64,000 bases of DNA from Acidobacteriota bacterium. Lineage in GTDB: Bacteria; Acidobacteriota; UBA6911; RPQK01; JAJDTT01. The stretch covers positions 1 through 64,000 of the forward strand of contig JAPPLF010000083.1 of the NCBI GenBank assembly GCA_028874215.1, read 5' to 3'. Positions 42,582-50,726 of this stretch are shown here, piece by piece. The position numbers and the translations under genes were made by a program. Each line of letters begins with the position of its first letter. Position 1 is the stretch's first letter. The notes under the pieces are model-generated. The model ran no database searches. It saw only the letters and a program-made list of their open reading frames with translations, and was not told the origin of the DNA.

Positions 42582-42663
42582 GGGGACAGTAATGTCACCG
42601 CAAGAATCGGCGGTTCGAAACCGCCGCTCCAATCAGGAATCGGCGGTTGACAACCCTCGCTCC
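42582..42663. repeat. Intergenic hairpin repeat cluster 8 (three units) next to a start codon
   Basis: GGGGACA and TGTCACC flank GTAA (42582-42599, one mismatch). GGCGGTT and AACCGCC flank CGA (42609-42625). GGCGGTT and AACCCTC flank GAC (42642-42658), partly decayed. The latter two sit 33 bases apart and end GCTCC. A purine-rich GGAGAGGAGAGGGG (42572-42585) runs into the first hairpin, whose loop holds the ATG at 42592. Confidence 0.82.
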
Positions 42664-42669
42664 AAGCAC

Positions 42670-44109
42670 ATGACCAAACCGATTCCACGCTTCCAATTGA
42701 AGAGAGCGGTCAGTGCCCGCCAGTTTTTCATGCTGGCCTACGGCACGGTGGTCGGAGTGGGGTGGCTCGTCTACCCCGGCGTCTGGCTCTCCACCTCCGG
42801 CCCTCTCGGGGCCATCGCCGGTTTCACGGGGGGCGGGGTGATCATGCTCGTGATCGCTCTCTGCTATGCGGAAATGGCGGGAATGTTCCCCGTCTCCGGC
42901 GGAGAGGTTGCGTACACCTACGAAGTCTACGGTCTCCGCTTCTCCTTCCTGTGCGGATGGCTGCTGGCCTTCGAGTATATTGCGGTGACCAGTTGGGAAG
43001 CGATCTTGCTGGCCTTGATCGCGGACGCCCTCTTCCCAGGCATCTCGGGGCCGGAGCTGTATTCCGTGGGCGGCCATCCGGTGCGCCTGGGAAGCCTTCT
43101 CATCGCCCTTGTCGGAATGGTTCTGATGACGTGGGTGATCTATCGCGGAATGAAGCTGGCGGCCCGCTTTCAGGAATTGCTCACGGCCGTATTTATTGCG
43201 GCATGTGCCGTCTTCATCGTTGCCGGGATCGCCTTCGGGGAAACGGGAAACCTGGAACCGTTATTCCACCGCGACCAGGTGGGTTCGGTCTGGCCCGGAA
43301 TATTGGCGGCCTTGATGACGGCTCCGTTCTTCATGGCGGGTTTCGACACCATTCCCCAGGTCATGGAGGAGAAATCGCCGGGAACCCCCATGCGGAGGGC
43401 CGCACTGATGATGGCGGCCTCCATCGCCGCGGGCGGGACCTTCTACTGCCTGCTGATTCTCTCGGTGTCCATGGCCGCACCGTGGCAGGAGGCGGTCCGA
43501 TTGGAGGGTCTGACCACCGCCGCCACCTACGAATCCAGTTTCGATTCGCCGCTGTTCGGAAGAATCATCGTGTTCACGGGGCTGCTGGGCCTCATCACGA
43601 CGCTCAATCCCATCTTCATTGCGGCGTCGCGCCTGGTCTTCGCATTGGGCCGGGCCCGCATGATCCCGGCCGGATTCGCCGCGGTCCACCCCCTTTTCGG
43701 ATCTCCCGGACGAGCGGTCCTCCTGGTCGGCCTGATCGGCGCGTTGGGCAGTTTCCTGGGCCGCGGTGGCCTCGCTCCCATCGTCGGCATGGCTGTCATG
43801 TGCCTGGCCACGGTCTTCTTTTTTGTCTGCCTCGGGGTCCTGATCCTGCGGGTGAAACGGCCGAATGCCCCTCGTCCCTTCCGCGTGCCGGGCGGCGTCT
43901 GCACCGCCGGCCTGGGGGTCGCCGGCACCCTGTTCTTCTTGGCTGTTGCGGTCTACGAGCCGTTCGCAAACTCCGACGGTTTTCCCCTGGAGTGGAGCCT
44001 CTTCATCGGCGGCTTGCTGCTGGGCCTGTTCTTCTGGCTCATCGCCGGCAAGGTTCGGACTGGCGTCAGCGACAAGGACCGCCGAAGACTGATCCTGGGC
44101 AAAGATTAA
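42670..44109 (+). CDS. APC-superfamily amino-acid permease
   Basis: A 479-aa inner-membrane transporter with about twelve hydrophobic helices. The first-helix motif YGTVVGVGWLVYPG and the MAGMFPVSGGEVAYTYEVYG segment are typical of the amino acid-polyamine-organocation superfamily. The exact substrate is not predictable. The start is uncertain. ATG 42670 gives the normal N-terminus (MTKPIPRFQLKRAVSARQFF) but has no ribosome-binding site. ATG 42592 has an excellent one (GGAGAGGAGAGGGG, six bases away) and would add 26 residues encoded by hairpin repeats, with the internal duplication QESAVRNRRSN / QESAVDNPRSK. If 42592 is used, the hairpins are translated. It follows the ceramidase-like gene by 100 bases and may share its transcript. 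Confidence 0.85.
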   Translation: MTKPIPRFQLKRAVSARQFFMLAYGTVVGVGWLVYPGVWLSTSGPLGAIAGFTGGGVIMLVIALCYAEMAGMFPVSGGEVAYTYEVYGLRFSFLCGWLLAFEYIAVTSWEAILLALIADALFPGISGPELYSVGGHPVRLGSLLIALVGMVLMTWVIYRGMKLAARFQELLTAVFIAACAVFIVAGIAFGETGNLEPLFHRDQVGSVWPGILAALMTAPFFMAGFDTIPQVMEEKSPGTPMRRAALMMAASIAAGGTFYCLLILSVSMAAPWQEAVRLEGLTTAATYESSFDSPLFGRIIVFTGLLGLITTLNPIFIAASRLVFALGRARMIPAGFAAVHPLFGSPGRAVLLVGLIGALGSFLGRGGLAPIVGMAVMCLATVFFFVCLGVLILRVKRPNAPRPFRVPGGVCTAGLGVAGTLFFLAVAVYEPFANSDGFPLEWSLFIGGLLLGLFFWLIAGKVRTGVSDKDRRRLILGKD

Positions 44110-44114
44110 GTGAA

Positions 44115-44230
44115 GCGGCGACTTTCCTGTCGCCGATCTCCGGAATAACAAAACCCCGAGACCAAGCGGGAAAGCTCGGAGTGGGCGACAAGAAAGTCAC
44201 CCTCCCCAGTGGGGGACTAACAGTCCCCCC
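44115..44230. repeat. Intergenic hairpin repeat cluster 9 (three units) between convergent genes
   Basis: The first unit starts five bases after the permease stop: GGCGAC and GTCGCC flank TTTCCT (44117-44134). The second has GGGCGAC and GTCACCC with one mismatch (44183-44202). The third, GGGGGACT and AGTCCCCC with loop AAC (44211-44229), ends four bases before the stop of CocE copy D. So both flanking genes are closed by a unit of this family. Confidence 0.85.
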
Positions 44231-44233
44231 TCC

Positions 44234-46141
44234 TCACTTCACCGGGTAGAGCGGCAATTCGATGAAGGACGCGTTTTCCGACTGGTGATAGACCGTATTG
44301 TTGGCAATGCGCCATCCCCGGTCGTGCGGATCGCCGGTATTCCGATTGATGTCGAAGTTGGGAAAGTTGCTGCTGGCGACGTGGATCTGAATCCGGTGGT
44401 TCGCCTTGAAGACGTTGGCCGCCGGCTGCAGCGGAAATTCGAGCCGGTAGTTCTTCCCCTCCTCCATGAGGACCGATTTTTCGAAACTCTCCCGGTACCG
44501 CGCGCGCAAGATCCCCTCCGACACGGGCACGCCATATCCGGCCGGGTAGTCCGCACTGGGCGGATAGAGGTCGACCAGCTTGACGTAGAAGTCGGTGTCG
44601 GGGGCATCGGAGGAGACCCAGAGCACCGCCTTGACGTTGCCCGCGATCCGAACGTCCCCGGCCAGGGGCGCGGTCTGGTAGACGAGAACGTCCGGGCGCG
44701 AGGAGATGGGCAAACCCGGAATGCCGTGTCCCGGCAGGCTCTCCAGCTCGATCTGGTCGCGGGGGCCCATGCCCCGAAAGCCCAGCTTGAGCGCCGGACC
44801 GTAGGAGATGATGCAGCGGCCGTTGCTGGAGACCGTATCGTTGGGATCGTAAGTGTAGGTGGTGGATGAGCCTGAGGCAGCCGGCTTCTCATCCGACAGG
44901 CTGCCGTTCGCGTGCAGAAAGAACTTCGTGGGCCGGACTCCCCCCGGAGGCCACTGGTCCGTGTAGTGCCATTCGCCGCCGTGATTCAGCCGGCCGTCCG
45001 GAGCCTTTCGGCCATCTCCGCCGCCCATGACGAACACCTGGATCGGCTTCCCCAGGTCGACGCTCTCGTCGTCCTTCATCCAGCGGTCGAACCATTTCAG
45101 CTCCAACTGTCGGAACTTGTCGTAGGTGTCGATGCCGTCCCCCCGGTTGCCGAAATTGAGGTCTCCCTGGGAGGTGTCGAAGTTGTTGTGGGTCCAGGGT
45201 CCGATCAGCAGGTACTGGTTCTCGCGTCCCAGTTGGACCATCTTCTGGTAGCCGTCGCTGATGGTTCTCGGGTACCAGTCGTACCAGCCGACCACCCACA
45301 GGATGGGCATCTTGGGGTAGTCCTCGAAGTACTCGTCCATTCCCAGGCCCGGCTGGCGCCAGAAGTCGGTGTATTCGTTGTTGTCGAAATAGAGCTTGAA
45401 CGCCGCGTCCTCATACTGCGGTGTCAGGCCGAGGGGAGTCTGTCCCCGCCGCCAGGGGATGCGGGAGGCCCAGTCCAGGAAGTTCTGCCCGGTCCTCATG
45501 GTCATGATGGGTTCGGCGATGAAGGGCTTGTCCTTCGCTTCCTGGCTGCTGGCGGCCACCGCCACGATCCACTGCAGGAGCCCCAGGTGCAGGGCGCCGC
45601 CTGAGCGCATGCTGTAGTGGTAGGCGTTGATGGGACCCTCCATGGGGATCATGGTCACCAGGCTGGGTGGATTCAGAGCGGCCAGATGGAATTGGACCCA
45701 GGCCATGTAGGAGACTCCGTAGGTGCCGACCTTGCCGTTGCTGGACGGATGCTTCGCCATCCATTCCACCGTGTCGTAGCCGTCCTCGGGGTCGTCGACG
45801 AAGGGAAAGAACACCCCCTCGGACTGGAAACGGCCGCGGCAGTCCTGGATCACCGAGACATAGCCGTTGCGGGCATAGAACTCGGCCGCCTCCTTGAAGA
45901 AATTTCCTTCCTTGTCGTAGGGAGTCCTCTGCATGACCACCGGGAACTTCTCGTCGGCGGGTTGCCCGTTTTCGGCCGGCAGGTAGATGTCGGTGGCCAG
46001 CTTCACGCCGTCCCGCATGGGGATCATGACGTTTTTCAATACGGCCACGTCCCAGGTCTTTCCGGTCTTGGCGCCCTGCGAAAATGCCGAACTGACGACA
46101 CAGAGCGCGATCATCGAAAACACAATCGTTGGCTCTTTCAT
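44234..46141 (-). CDS. CocE/NonD-type hydrolase (copy D)
   Basis: A 635-aa CocE/NonD-family exported hydrolase. S144 sits in GVSYMA, where the last small residue is Ala instead of the usual Gly. D288 is in GWYDWYP and H318 in GPWTH. The signal peptide is TIVFSMIALCVVSSAFSQ. The start is fixed by GGAGGAG (46150-46156 on the minus strand) eight bases upstream. It pairs with copy B by shared segments such as IQDCRGRF, RIPWRRGQTPL and PFSTSNFPNFDINRNTGDP-like C-terminus (SSNFPNFDINRNTGDP). It lies 64 bases after the DUF3604 gene and is probably co-transcribed with it. Confidence 0.93.
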   Translation of the reverse strand: MKEPTIVFSMIALCVVSSAFSQGAKTGKTWDVAVLKNVMIPMRDGVKLATDIYLPAENGQPADEKFPVVMQRTPYDKEGNFFKEAAEFYARNGYVSVIQDCRGRFQSEGVFFPFVDDPEDGYDTVEWMAKHPSSNGKVGTYGVSYMAWVQFHLAALNPPSLVTMIPMEGPINAYHYSMRSGGALHLGLLQWIVAVAASSQEAKDKPFIAEPIMTMRTGQNFLDWASRIPWRRGQTPLGLTPQYEDAAFKLYFDNNEYTDFWRQPGLGMDEYFEDYPKMPILWVVGWYDWYPRTISDGYQKMVQLGRENQYLLIGPWTHNNFDTSQGDLNFGNRGDGIDTYDKFRQLELKWFDRWMKDDESVDLGKPIQVFVMGGGDGRKAPDGRLNHGGEWHYTDQWPPGGVRPTKFFLHANGSLSDEKPAASGSSTTYTYDPNDTVSSNGRCIISYGPALKLGFRGMGPRDQIELESLPGHGIPGLPISSRPDVLVYQTAPLAGDVRIAGNVKAVLWVSSDAPDTDFYVKLVDLYPPSADYPAGYGVPVSEGILRARYRESFEKSVLMEEGKNYRLEFPLQPAANVFKANHRIQIHVASSNFPNFDINRNTGDPHDRGWRIANNTVYHQSENASFIELPLYPVK

Positions 46142-46205
46142 GTTGAGGTCTCCTCCGGGTCCGCAAGTCCTTCCATAACAATTCCATTCGGTTTTCTTCG
46201 CCGGC

Positions 46206-48224
46206 TCAGGGGCCACTCTCGATCCAGATGGGACTGGACCAGGCCATGACGGCCCGGTGCTCCACCAGCCCGCGCTGCCGCACCCGGACGTAATAGAACG
46301 CCCGGTCCGAATATCCCTCGTCGGTCAAGGATTCCCGCAGGCGGGAGCCGCGGGGTGTCCATCTCTTCACCAGGGAATACGCTTCCCGGCGGCGGTCGAA
46401 GGCGGCCAGCTCGACCCAGGCGATGTCATCCGTGCCGTGGACCTCGAGGTCAATCCGGGGCGGTCCGCCGGTCGTGACCATCGTTCCGGGCATCCCGCCG
46501 TTGATTCGAAAGTCCAGGTAGATCCGCTGGCCGGTCGTGGCGTAGGTCTGCCGCTTCGCGAGCGCCTGGAAGATGGTTTCGCGGTCCAGCCGCTCCGCCC
46601 AGACGGCCGCGAGTCCCCAATAGGGCTGACCCGGACGAGCGGTGTGATCGTCGGAAGCCGCGATCGTCCCCAGTTTCAAACCGGCGGCCCAGGCGTCCCG
46701 GGCATAGTGAGGGCCTTGGGCGCTGTTGGAGATGGGGACCATGCCCCGATGCTCTTCGGGAACCAGCTCGCTGCCGATGGGATAGGTCCCGTACGGCGCC
46801 ATGCCGACCAGTTGATCGTAGCTCAGCGGATGTTCCGGTTCGAAGAGTTCGCTCTGTCCATGAACCGAGAAGATCTCGAAGAGGGGACGCAGGGAGTGGT
46901 CCCGGTCCCAGACCGCGGCGGCCCAGTGGACGCCGGTATGATGAGGAACCGTGAACGCGCGGTGCGAGGAAAGCCGGCGCCACAACTCCTCCAGTGTATT
47001 CACCTCCAGCTTCCGATAGAGGGGAGCCTCGTCATCCGCGAAATAGACGTTGTGATGACCGAACGGAGCGGGCAGGGAACACTCGTAGCCCAGCAGCGTC
47101 ACGAAACGTCCCGGATCGTAGAAGGACCGGACGCTCGCCTGGATCGCCCGCCATTCCGAGTCGGTGATTCCCTCGTCCCGCCGGTCTCCCGAGGAGTGCT
47201 CCGAAGAGGCGAAGAAGTCCAGGTTCGCCTGATCCCGGGCGAAGGTGAACGGGTCGACTCCCAGGGCGTCCTTGCTCATTGTGGAGTGGGAATGCAGATC
47301 GCCCCAGTAGAGTTTCAGGGGCGCGTCTTCTTCGGTCACCCGAATCGGATTGGACCGATGGAGCCCGACGGCGCCGTTGCCCACCTCCAGCGCCTGGAAC
47401 CCGGGAGTCGTGAAGCGAGCCTGTCCCTTCCAGACGGCGCCCTCCGTGTTGAGGCTCAAGGGCTGCATTCCGGGGTCGGAGGAACGGAGTTCAAGACCAC
47501 TCGGCAACTCGGCTGAATTGCCGAGCCGGTCCCGCGCCGTGACATGGACGTCGACCGGTTGGCCCACGGTCCCCACCGAGTCCGCCGTGACGAGAATGGT
47601 ATGGAAGGCGCCGGCGAACGTCGTCAACCGAGGGGGATCGTGGAGCTCGCGCCATTGGCCGTCGCCGAGGTCGAACCGGACCGGGATCGGGACGGTCTCG
47701 GCCAGGCGCGAGGTCCGTATCGGACGGGCGGCGCTGCCGTACTGGAGCGTGATCTCCTGGCCGGCCCCAAGTTCGCCCGCAAGGCACGTCAGCACCAACC
47801 GGCGGTCGAAGCGGTGATAGGTCCCGTCGTGGTGCTCCTCAAGGACTTCCAGCCGCCACCGATCCGCTCTCCCCGTAGGCAGCAGAGCGAAGTATTCCAT
47901 CAACTCCTGGCTTGGAACCCGCAGGGTCGGCCCCAGTTTGCCGTCCTCTCTCCGGGTGGGGCGGATGGTGTGCCATGTCCAACTCCCCGGCAGAGCCAGG
48001 CTGATGCGGGAACCGGACGACAGCTTGCCCTCCTTGACCCGGATGCGAAAAAGCAAACGGCCTTCGTCGTCTACCCGAAAACGATCCGGACTCACTTCGG
48101 CGGAAAGGGTCGTCGGCGGGTGGGGCCGACATCCTGCGAAAAAAATCAGAAGCAGGCATGCCGGCAGGAGAAGTCCGGCTGCGAAGATACATCGGCGATG
48201 GACCGATGATTGAAATCTTTCCAT
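46206..48224 (-). CDS. DUF3604 lipoprotein with PHP-type metal site
   Basis: A 672-aa lipoprotein (lipobox FFAGC, C32). After a roughly 270-residue region with beta-sandwich character comes the DUF3604/PHP-like domain, opening with LYWGDLHSHSTMSKDALG (near residues 305-320). Downstream are SSEHSSGDRRDEG, TVPHHTG, FEIFSVHG and ASDDHTARPG, the scattered His/Asp ligands expected of a PHP-fold metal centre. The family has no proven reaction; PHP enzymes are phosphoesterases or metal-dependent hydrolases. Relatives often lack the N-terminal sandwich. The ATG has no strong ribosome-binding site. It is upstream of CocE copy D on the same strand and diverges from copy E across a hairpin cluster. Confidence 0.87.
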   Translation of the reverse strand: MERFQSSVHRRCIFAAGLLLPACLLLIFFAGCRPHPPTTLSAEVSPDRFRVDDEGRLLFRIRVKEGKLSSGSRISLALPGSWTWHTIRPTRREDGKLGPTLRVPSQELMEYFALLPTGRADRWRLEVLEEHHDGTYHRFDRRLVLTCLAGELGAGQEITLQYGSAARPIRTSRLAETVPIPVRFDLGDGQWRELHDPPRLTTFAGAFHTILVTADSVGTVGQPVDVHVTARDRLGNSAELPSGLELRSSDPGMQPLSLNTEGAVWKGQARFTTPGFQALEVGNGAVGLHRSNPIRVTEEDAPLKLYWGDLHSHSTMSKDALGVDPFTFARDQANLDFFASSEHSSGDRRDEGITDSEWRAIQASVRSFYDPGRFVTLLGYECSLPAPFGHHNVYFADDEAPLYRKLEVNTLEELWRRLSSHRAFTVPHHTGVHWAAAVWDRDHSLRPLFEIFSVHGQSELFEPEHPLSYDQLVGMAPYGTYPIGSELVPEEHRGMVPISNSAQGPHYARDAWAAGLKLGTIAASDDHTARPGQPYWGLAAVWAERLDRETIFQALAKRQTYATTGQRIYLDFRINGGMPGTMVTTGGPPRIDLEVHGTDDIAWVELAAFDRRREAYSLVKRWTPRGSRLRESLTDEGYSDRAFYYVRVRQRGLVEHRAVMAWSSPIWIESGP

Positions 48225-48303
48225 CGTTCGATCAGCGTCCCGGCGAGATATGTGGACTTGTCGTTTGAGGGAATGCTAGCAAGGATGCCCCGGCAACGCG
48301 AAC

Positions 48304-48395
48304 TGGAGGAGGGACTGTCGGTCCCCTCCGGACCCCGGACGCGGGGATTAACAGCCCCGTCTCCTGTTGCGGCGGCTGGAGAGCCGCCGCTCCCC
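48304..48395. repeat. Intergenic hairpin repeat cluster 10 (three units) between divergent genes
   Basis: GGGAC and GTCCC within longer GGAGG and CTCC flanks (48305-48329), CGGGG and CCCCG around ATTAACAG (48342-48359), and a perfect nine-base stem GCGGCGGCT/AGCCGCCGC with loop GGAG (48369-48390) followed by TCCCC. Both neighbours start here, so the cluster sits in a promoter region and not after a stop. Confidence 0.8.
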
Positions 48396-48490
48396 GGGTT
48401 GACCGGCGTCGGGGCAGGGCATAGACTCGCGAAATCCTTTTCCCTCTGGTCGAAACCCCGCAAACCAGCCGTTAACGGAGGGGCACCGAA

Positions 48491-50569
48491 ATGTTCTTTC
48501 TTCTCCTGTTCGCGACCCTCGCTGCGGTGAGCCTTTCCGCCGAACCCTCCGGCGACCCCATGGCCGGCACCCCATACGGCGACAAGCTCAAGGTGAGCTA
48601 CGAGCGCGTCGCCATGCGGGACGGCGTGGAGCTGGCGGTCCGCATCATTCGCCCCGATGCCGAGGGCCGGTTTCCGGCCGTCATGATCTATTACCCCTAC
48701 CGTTTCCTGAAGCAGGGCGCCCTGGAGTACGACGACGAGCCGTGGCCGTTTCAGCCCATGCTCTACCTGGCCGGGCAGGGCTACGCCATCGTTCAGTACG
48801 ATACCCGCGGGACCGGCAACTCCGGCGGTTCCACCCGGGACATGTACAACCAGGACGAGCAACGGGACGGCTACGAAATGGTGGAGTGGATCGCCGCCCG
48901 ACCCTGGTGCAACCGTAAGGTCGGGATGATGGGGATTTCCTATGGGGGAGTGGTGCAGTGGCAGGTGGCCAAGCAGGCGCCCCCGCACCTGAAGGCCATC
49001 ATCGTCCGCTCCGGAAACGACGACAACTACACCGAGTTCATCTATCCCGGCGGAGTGCTCCGGCCCTTCGTCATGTGGCGGTATGCGCCCCAGATGACCG
49101 CCATGAACTTTGCTCCCCCGGACCCGGAACTGACCGGGGAGAAGTGGAGCGCGATCTGGGAGGAGCATCTCCAGAACAACCGGCCCTGGGGCTACGGCTA
49201 CGTCAAGCACATGCTGGATGGTCCCTACTGGCGCGGCCAGTCCCTGGCGCCCGGCTACGACCGGGTCAAGTGCGCCGTGTTCGTGATCGGCGGCTGGGCC
49301 GACTGGTACCCGACCGCCCTGCTTCGCGCCTTCTCCAAGCTGAAGGTGCCCAAGCGGGCCCTCGTCGGCCCCTGGGGACACTGGTGGCCGGAAGTCCACA
49401 ACACCGTTCCCGGACCCCGGATCGACGGGCGCCTGGAATACCTGAAGTGGTTCGACTACTGGCTCAAGGGAATCGACAACGGAGTGATGGACGAACCCCC
49501 GGTGACCCTCTTCAAGCGGCAGTACAAAGAACCCTCGGCGAGGATGTACCTGGAGGAGCCGGGCTTCTGGCAGTCGGAGATGGATTGGCCGGTTCCCAGA
49601 ACCCAATACACGCCCATGTACTTTCACGACGGCGGCCGGCTCGGCCGGGAACGGCCGTCGGGAACGGAGTCCGGATCCGACCGTTACGAATACGACCCGG
49701 CCGTCGGCATCACCTCGGGCATCCATGCCGGAGGGAGCATCAATCCCTGGGGGATGCCCGTGGACCAACGCTTGGACGAGGCCCATTCCCTCGTCTACAC
49801 GTCCGAGCCGTTGGAGGAGGACCTGGAGGTCACCGGAAATCCCACCGCGGTGCTCCACGTCTCATCGACTGCCGAGGTGGCTTATTTCCGGGTCAAGCTC
49901 ATCGACGTGGCCCCGGACAAAACGTCCAAACTGGTCCGCTACGGGGGACTCAACGCCACTCATCGGAACTCGCACTCCCGTCCGGAACCGCTGGAGACGG
50001 GCGCCGTCCACGAACTGAGGTTCGATCTGAAGGCCATGTCCTACGTGTTCGCGAAGGGGCACCGGATCCGGGTCGCCGTCGCCGGCGGCGACATGCCGAA
50101 TGCCTGGCCCACGCCCAAGCCGGCGGTGATCACACTGCACCGGGACAGCGGTCGTCCGTCCCACCTGGTGATTCCGGTGGTGCCTGCGCAGAACCCGGAG
50201 TTGCCCGCGCCCGGACTGAAGCGCCTTGCCAATGCCGATCCGGACGACCTGTCCCAGCCCAAGGAGTACTCCATTACCCGCGATCTGGTGAACAAGACCA
50301 CGACGCTCCGGCTCCACGTGGTGAGAGGCACTTTCCTTATCGATTCCCGCTTCACGGTCTCGTCGGAGAATCCGGCCCGGGCCACGGTCAACGCCAGGGC
50401 GGTCTATACCGTGGATCGGCCGGAATCGAAGATTCGGGTGGAATCCAACGAGCTGACGACCAGCAACGAGACCTCGTTTCGCTACGTGGCGGACGTGGAG
50501 GTCACCGTCAATGGAGCCCGCCACTTCAACAAGAGCTGGTCGATCACGGTTCCCCGCCAGTTGAACTAA
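48491..50569 (+). CDS. CocE/NonD-type hydrolase (copy E)
   Basis: A 692-aa CocE/NonD-family exported hydrolase: S150 in GISYGG, D271 in GGWADWYPTALLRAF, H297 in GPWGHWWPE. The RGTGNSGG segment is at 106-113. The short signal peptide is FFLLLFATLAAVSLSAE. The C-terminal extension ends HFNKSWSITVPRQLN, shared with copies C and F. GGAGGGG stands about nine bases before the ATG. It heads a plus-strand run: E, Gfo/Idh oxidoreductase (157 bases on), copy F, aminotransferase. The Gfo/Idh gene thus sits between two paralogous hydrolases. Confidence 0.93.
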   Translation: MFFLLLFATLAAVSLSAEPSGDPMAGTPYGDKLKVSYERVAMRDGVELAVRIIRPDAEGRFPAVMIYYPYRFLKQGALEYDDEPWPFQPMLYLAGQGYAIVQYDTRGTGNSGGSTRDMYNQDEQRDGYEMVEWIAARPWCNRKVGMMGISYGGVVQWQVAKQAPPHLKAIIVRSGNDDNYTEFIYPGGVLRPFVMWRYAPQMTAMNFAPPDPELTGEKWSAIWEEHLQNNRPWGYGYVKHMLDGPYWRGQSLAPGYDRVKCAVFVIGGWADWYPTALLRAFSKLKVPKRALVGPWGHWWPEVHNTVPGPRIDGRLEYLKWFDYWLKGIDNGVMDEPPVTLFKRQYKEPSARMYLEEPGFWQSEMDWPVPRTQYTPMYFHDGGRLGRERPSGTESGSDRYEYDPAVGITSGIHAGGSINPWGMPVDQRLDEAHSLVYTSEPLEEDLEVTGNPTAVLHVSSTAEVAYFRVKLIDVAPDKTSKLVRYGGLNATHRNSHSRPEPLETGAVHELRFDLKAMSYVFAKGHRIRVAVAGGDMPNAWPTPKPAVITLHRDSGRPSHLVIPVVPAQNPELPAPGLKRLANADPDDLSQPKEYSITRDLVNKTTTLRLHVVRGTFLIDSRFTVSSENPARATVNARAVYTVDRPESKIRVESNELTTSNETSFRYVADVEVTVNGARHFNKSWSITVPRQLN

Positions 50570-50621
50570 TGTTGCCGGTGAGGATTGGGAGATTGGTGAT
50601 CTGGAGCCGGCCGGGATGGGG

Positions 50622-50677
50622 GCGGGGGTTCTCGAGCCCCGGCGCATGGCATCGGGGGGACCGGAAAGTCCCACCTC
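50622..50677. repeat. Intergenic hairpin repeat cluster 11, decayed
   Basis: An imperfect stem GCGGGGGTT with AGCCCCGGC around CTCG (50622-50643) and GGGAC/GTCCC around CGGAAA (50657-50672), followed by ACCTCC. Pairing is weaker than in other clusters. Nothing else is seen between copy E and the Gfo/Idh gene. Confidence 0.5.
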
Positions 50678-50726
50678 CACATCCCCCCTCCGGGTCTTCC
50701 CCCCGACAACAGGAAGGTCATTCGCG

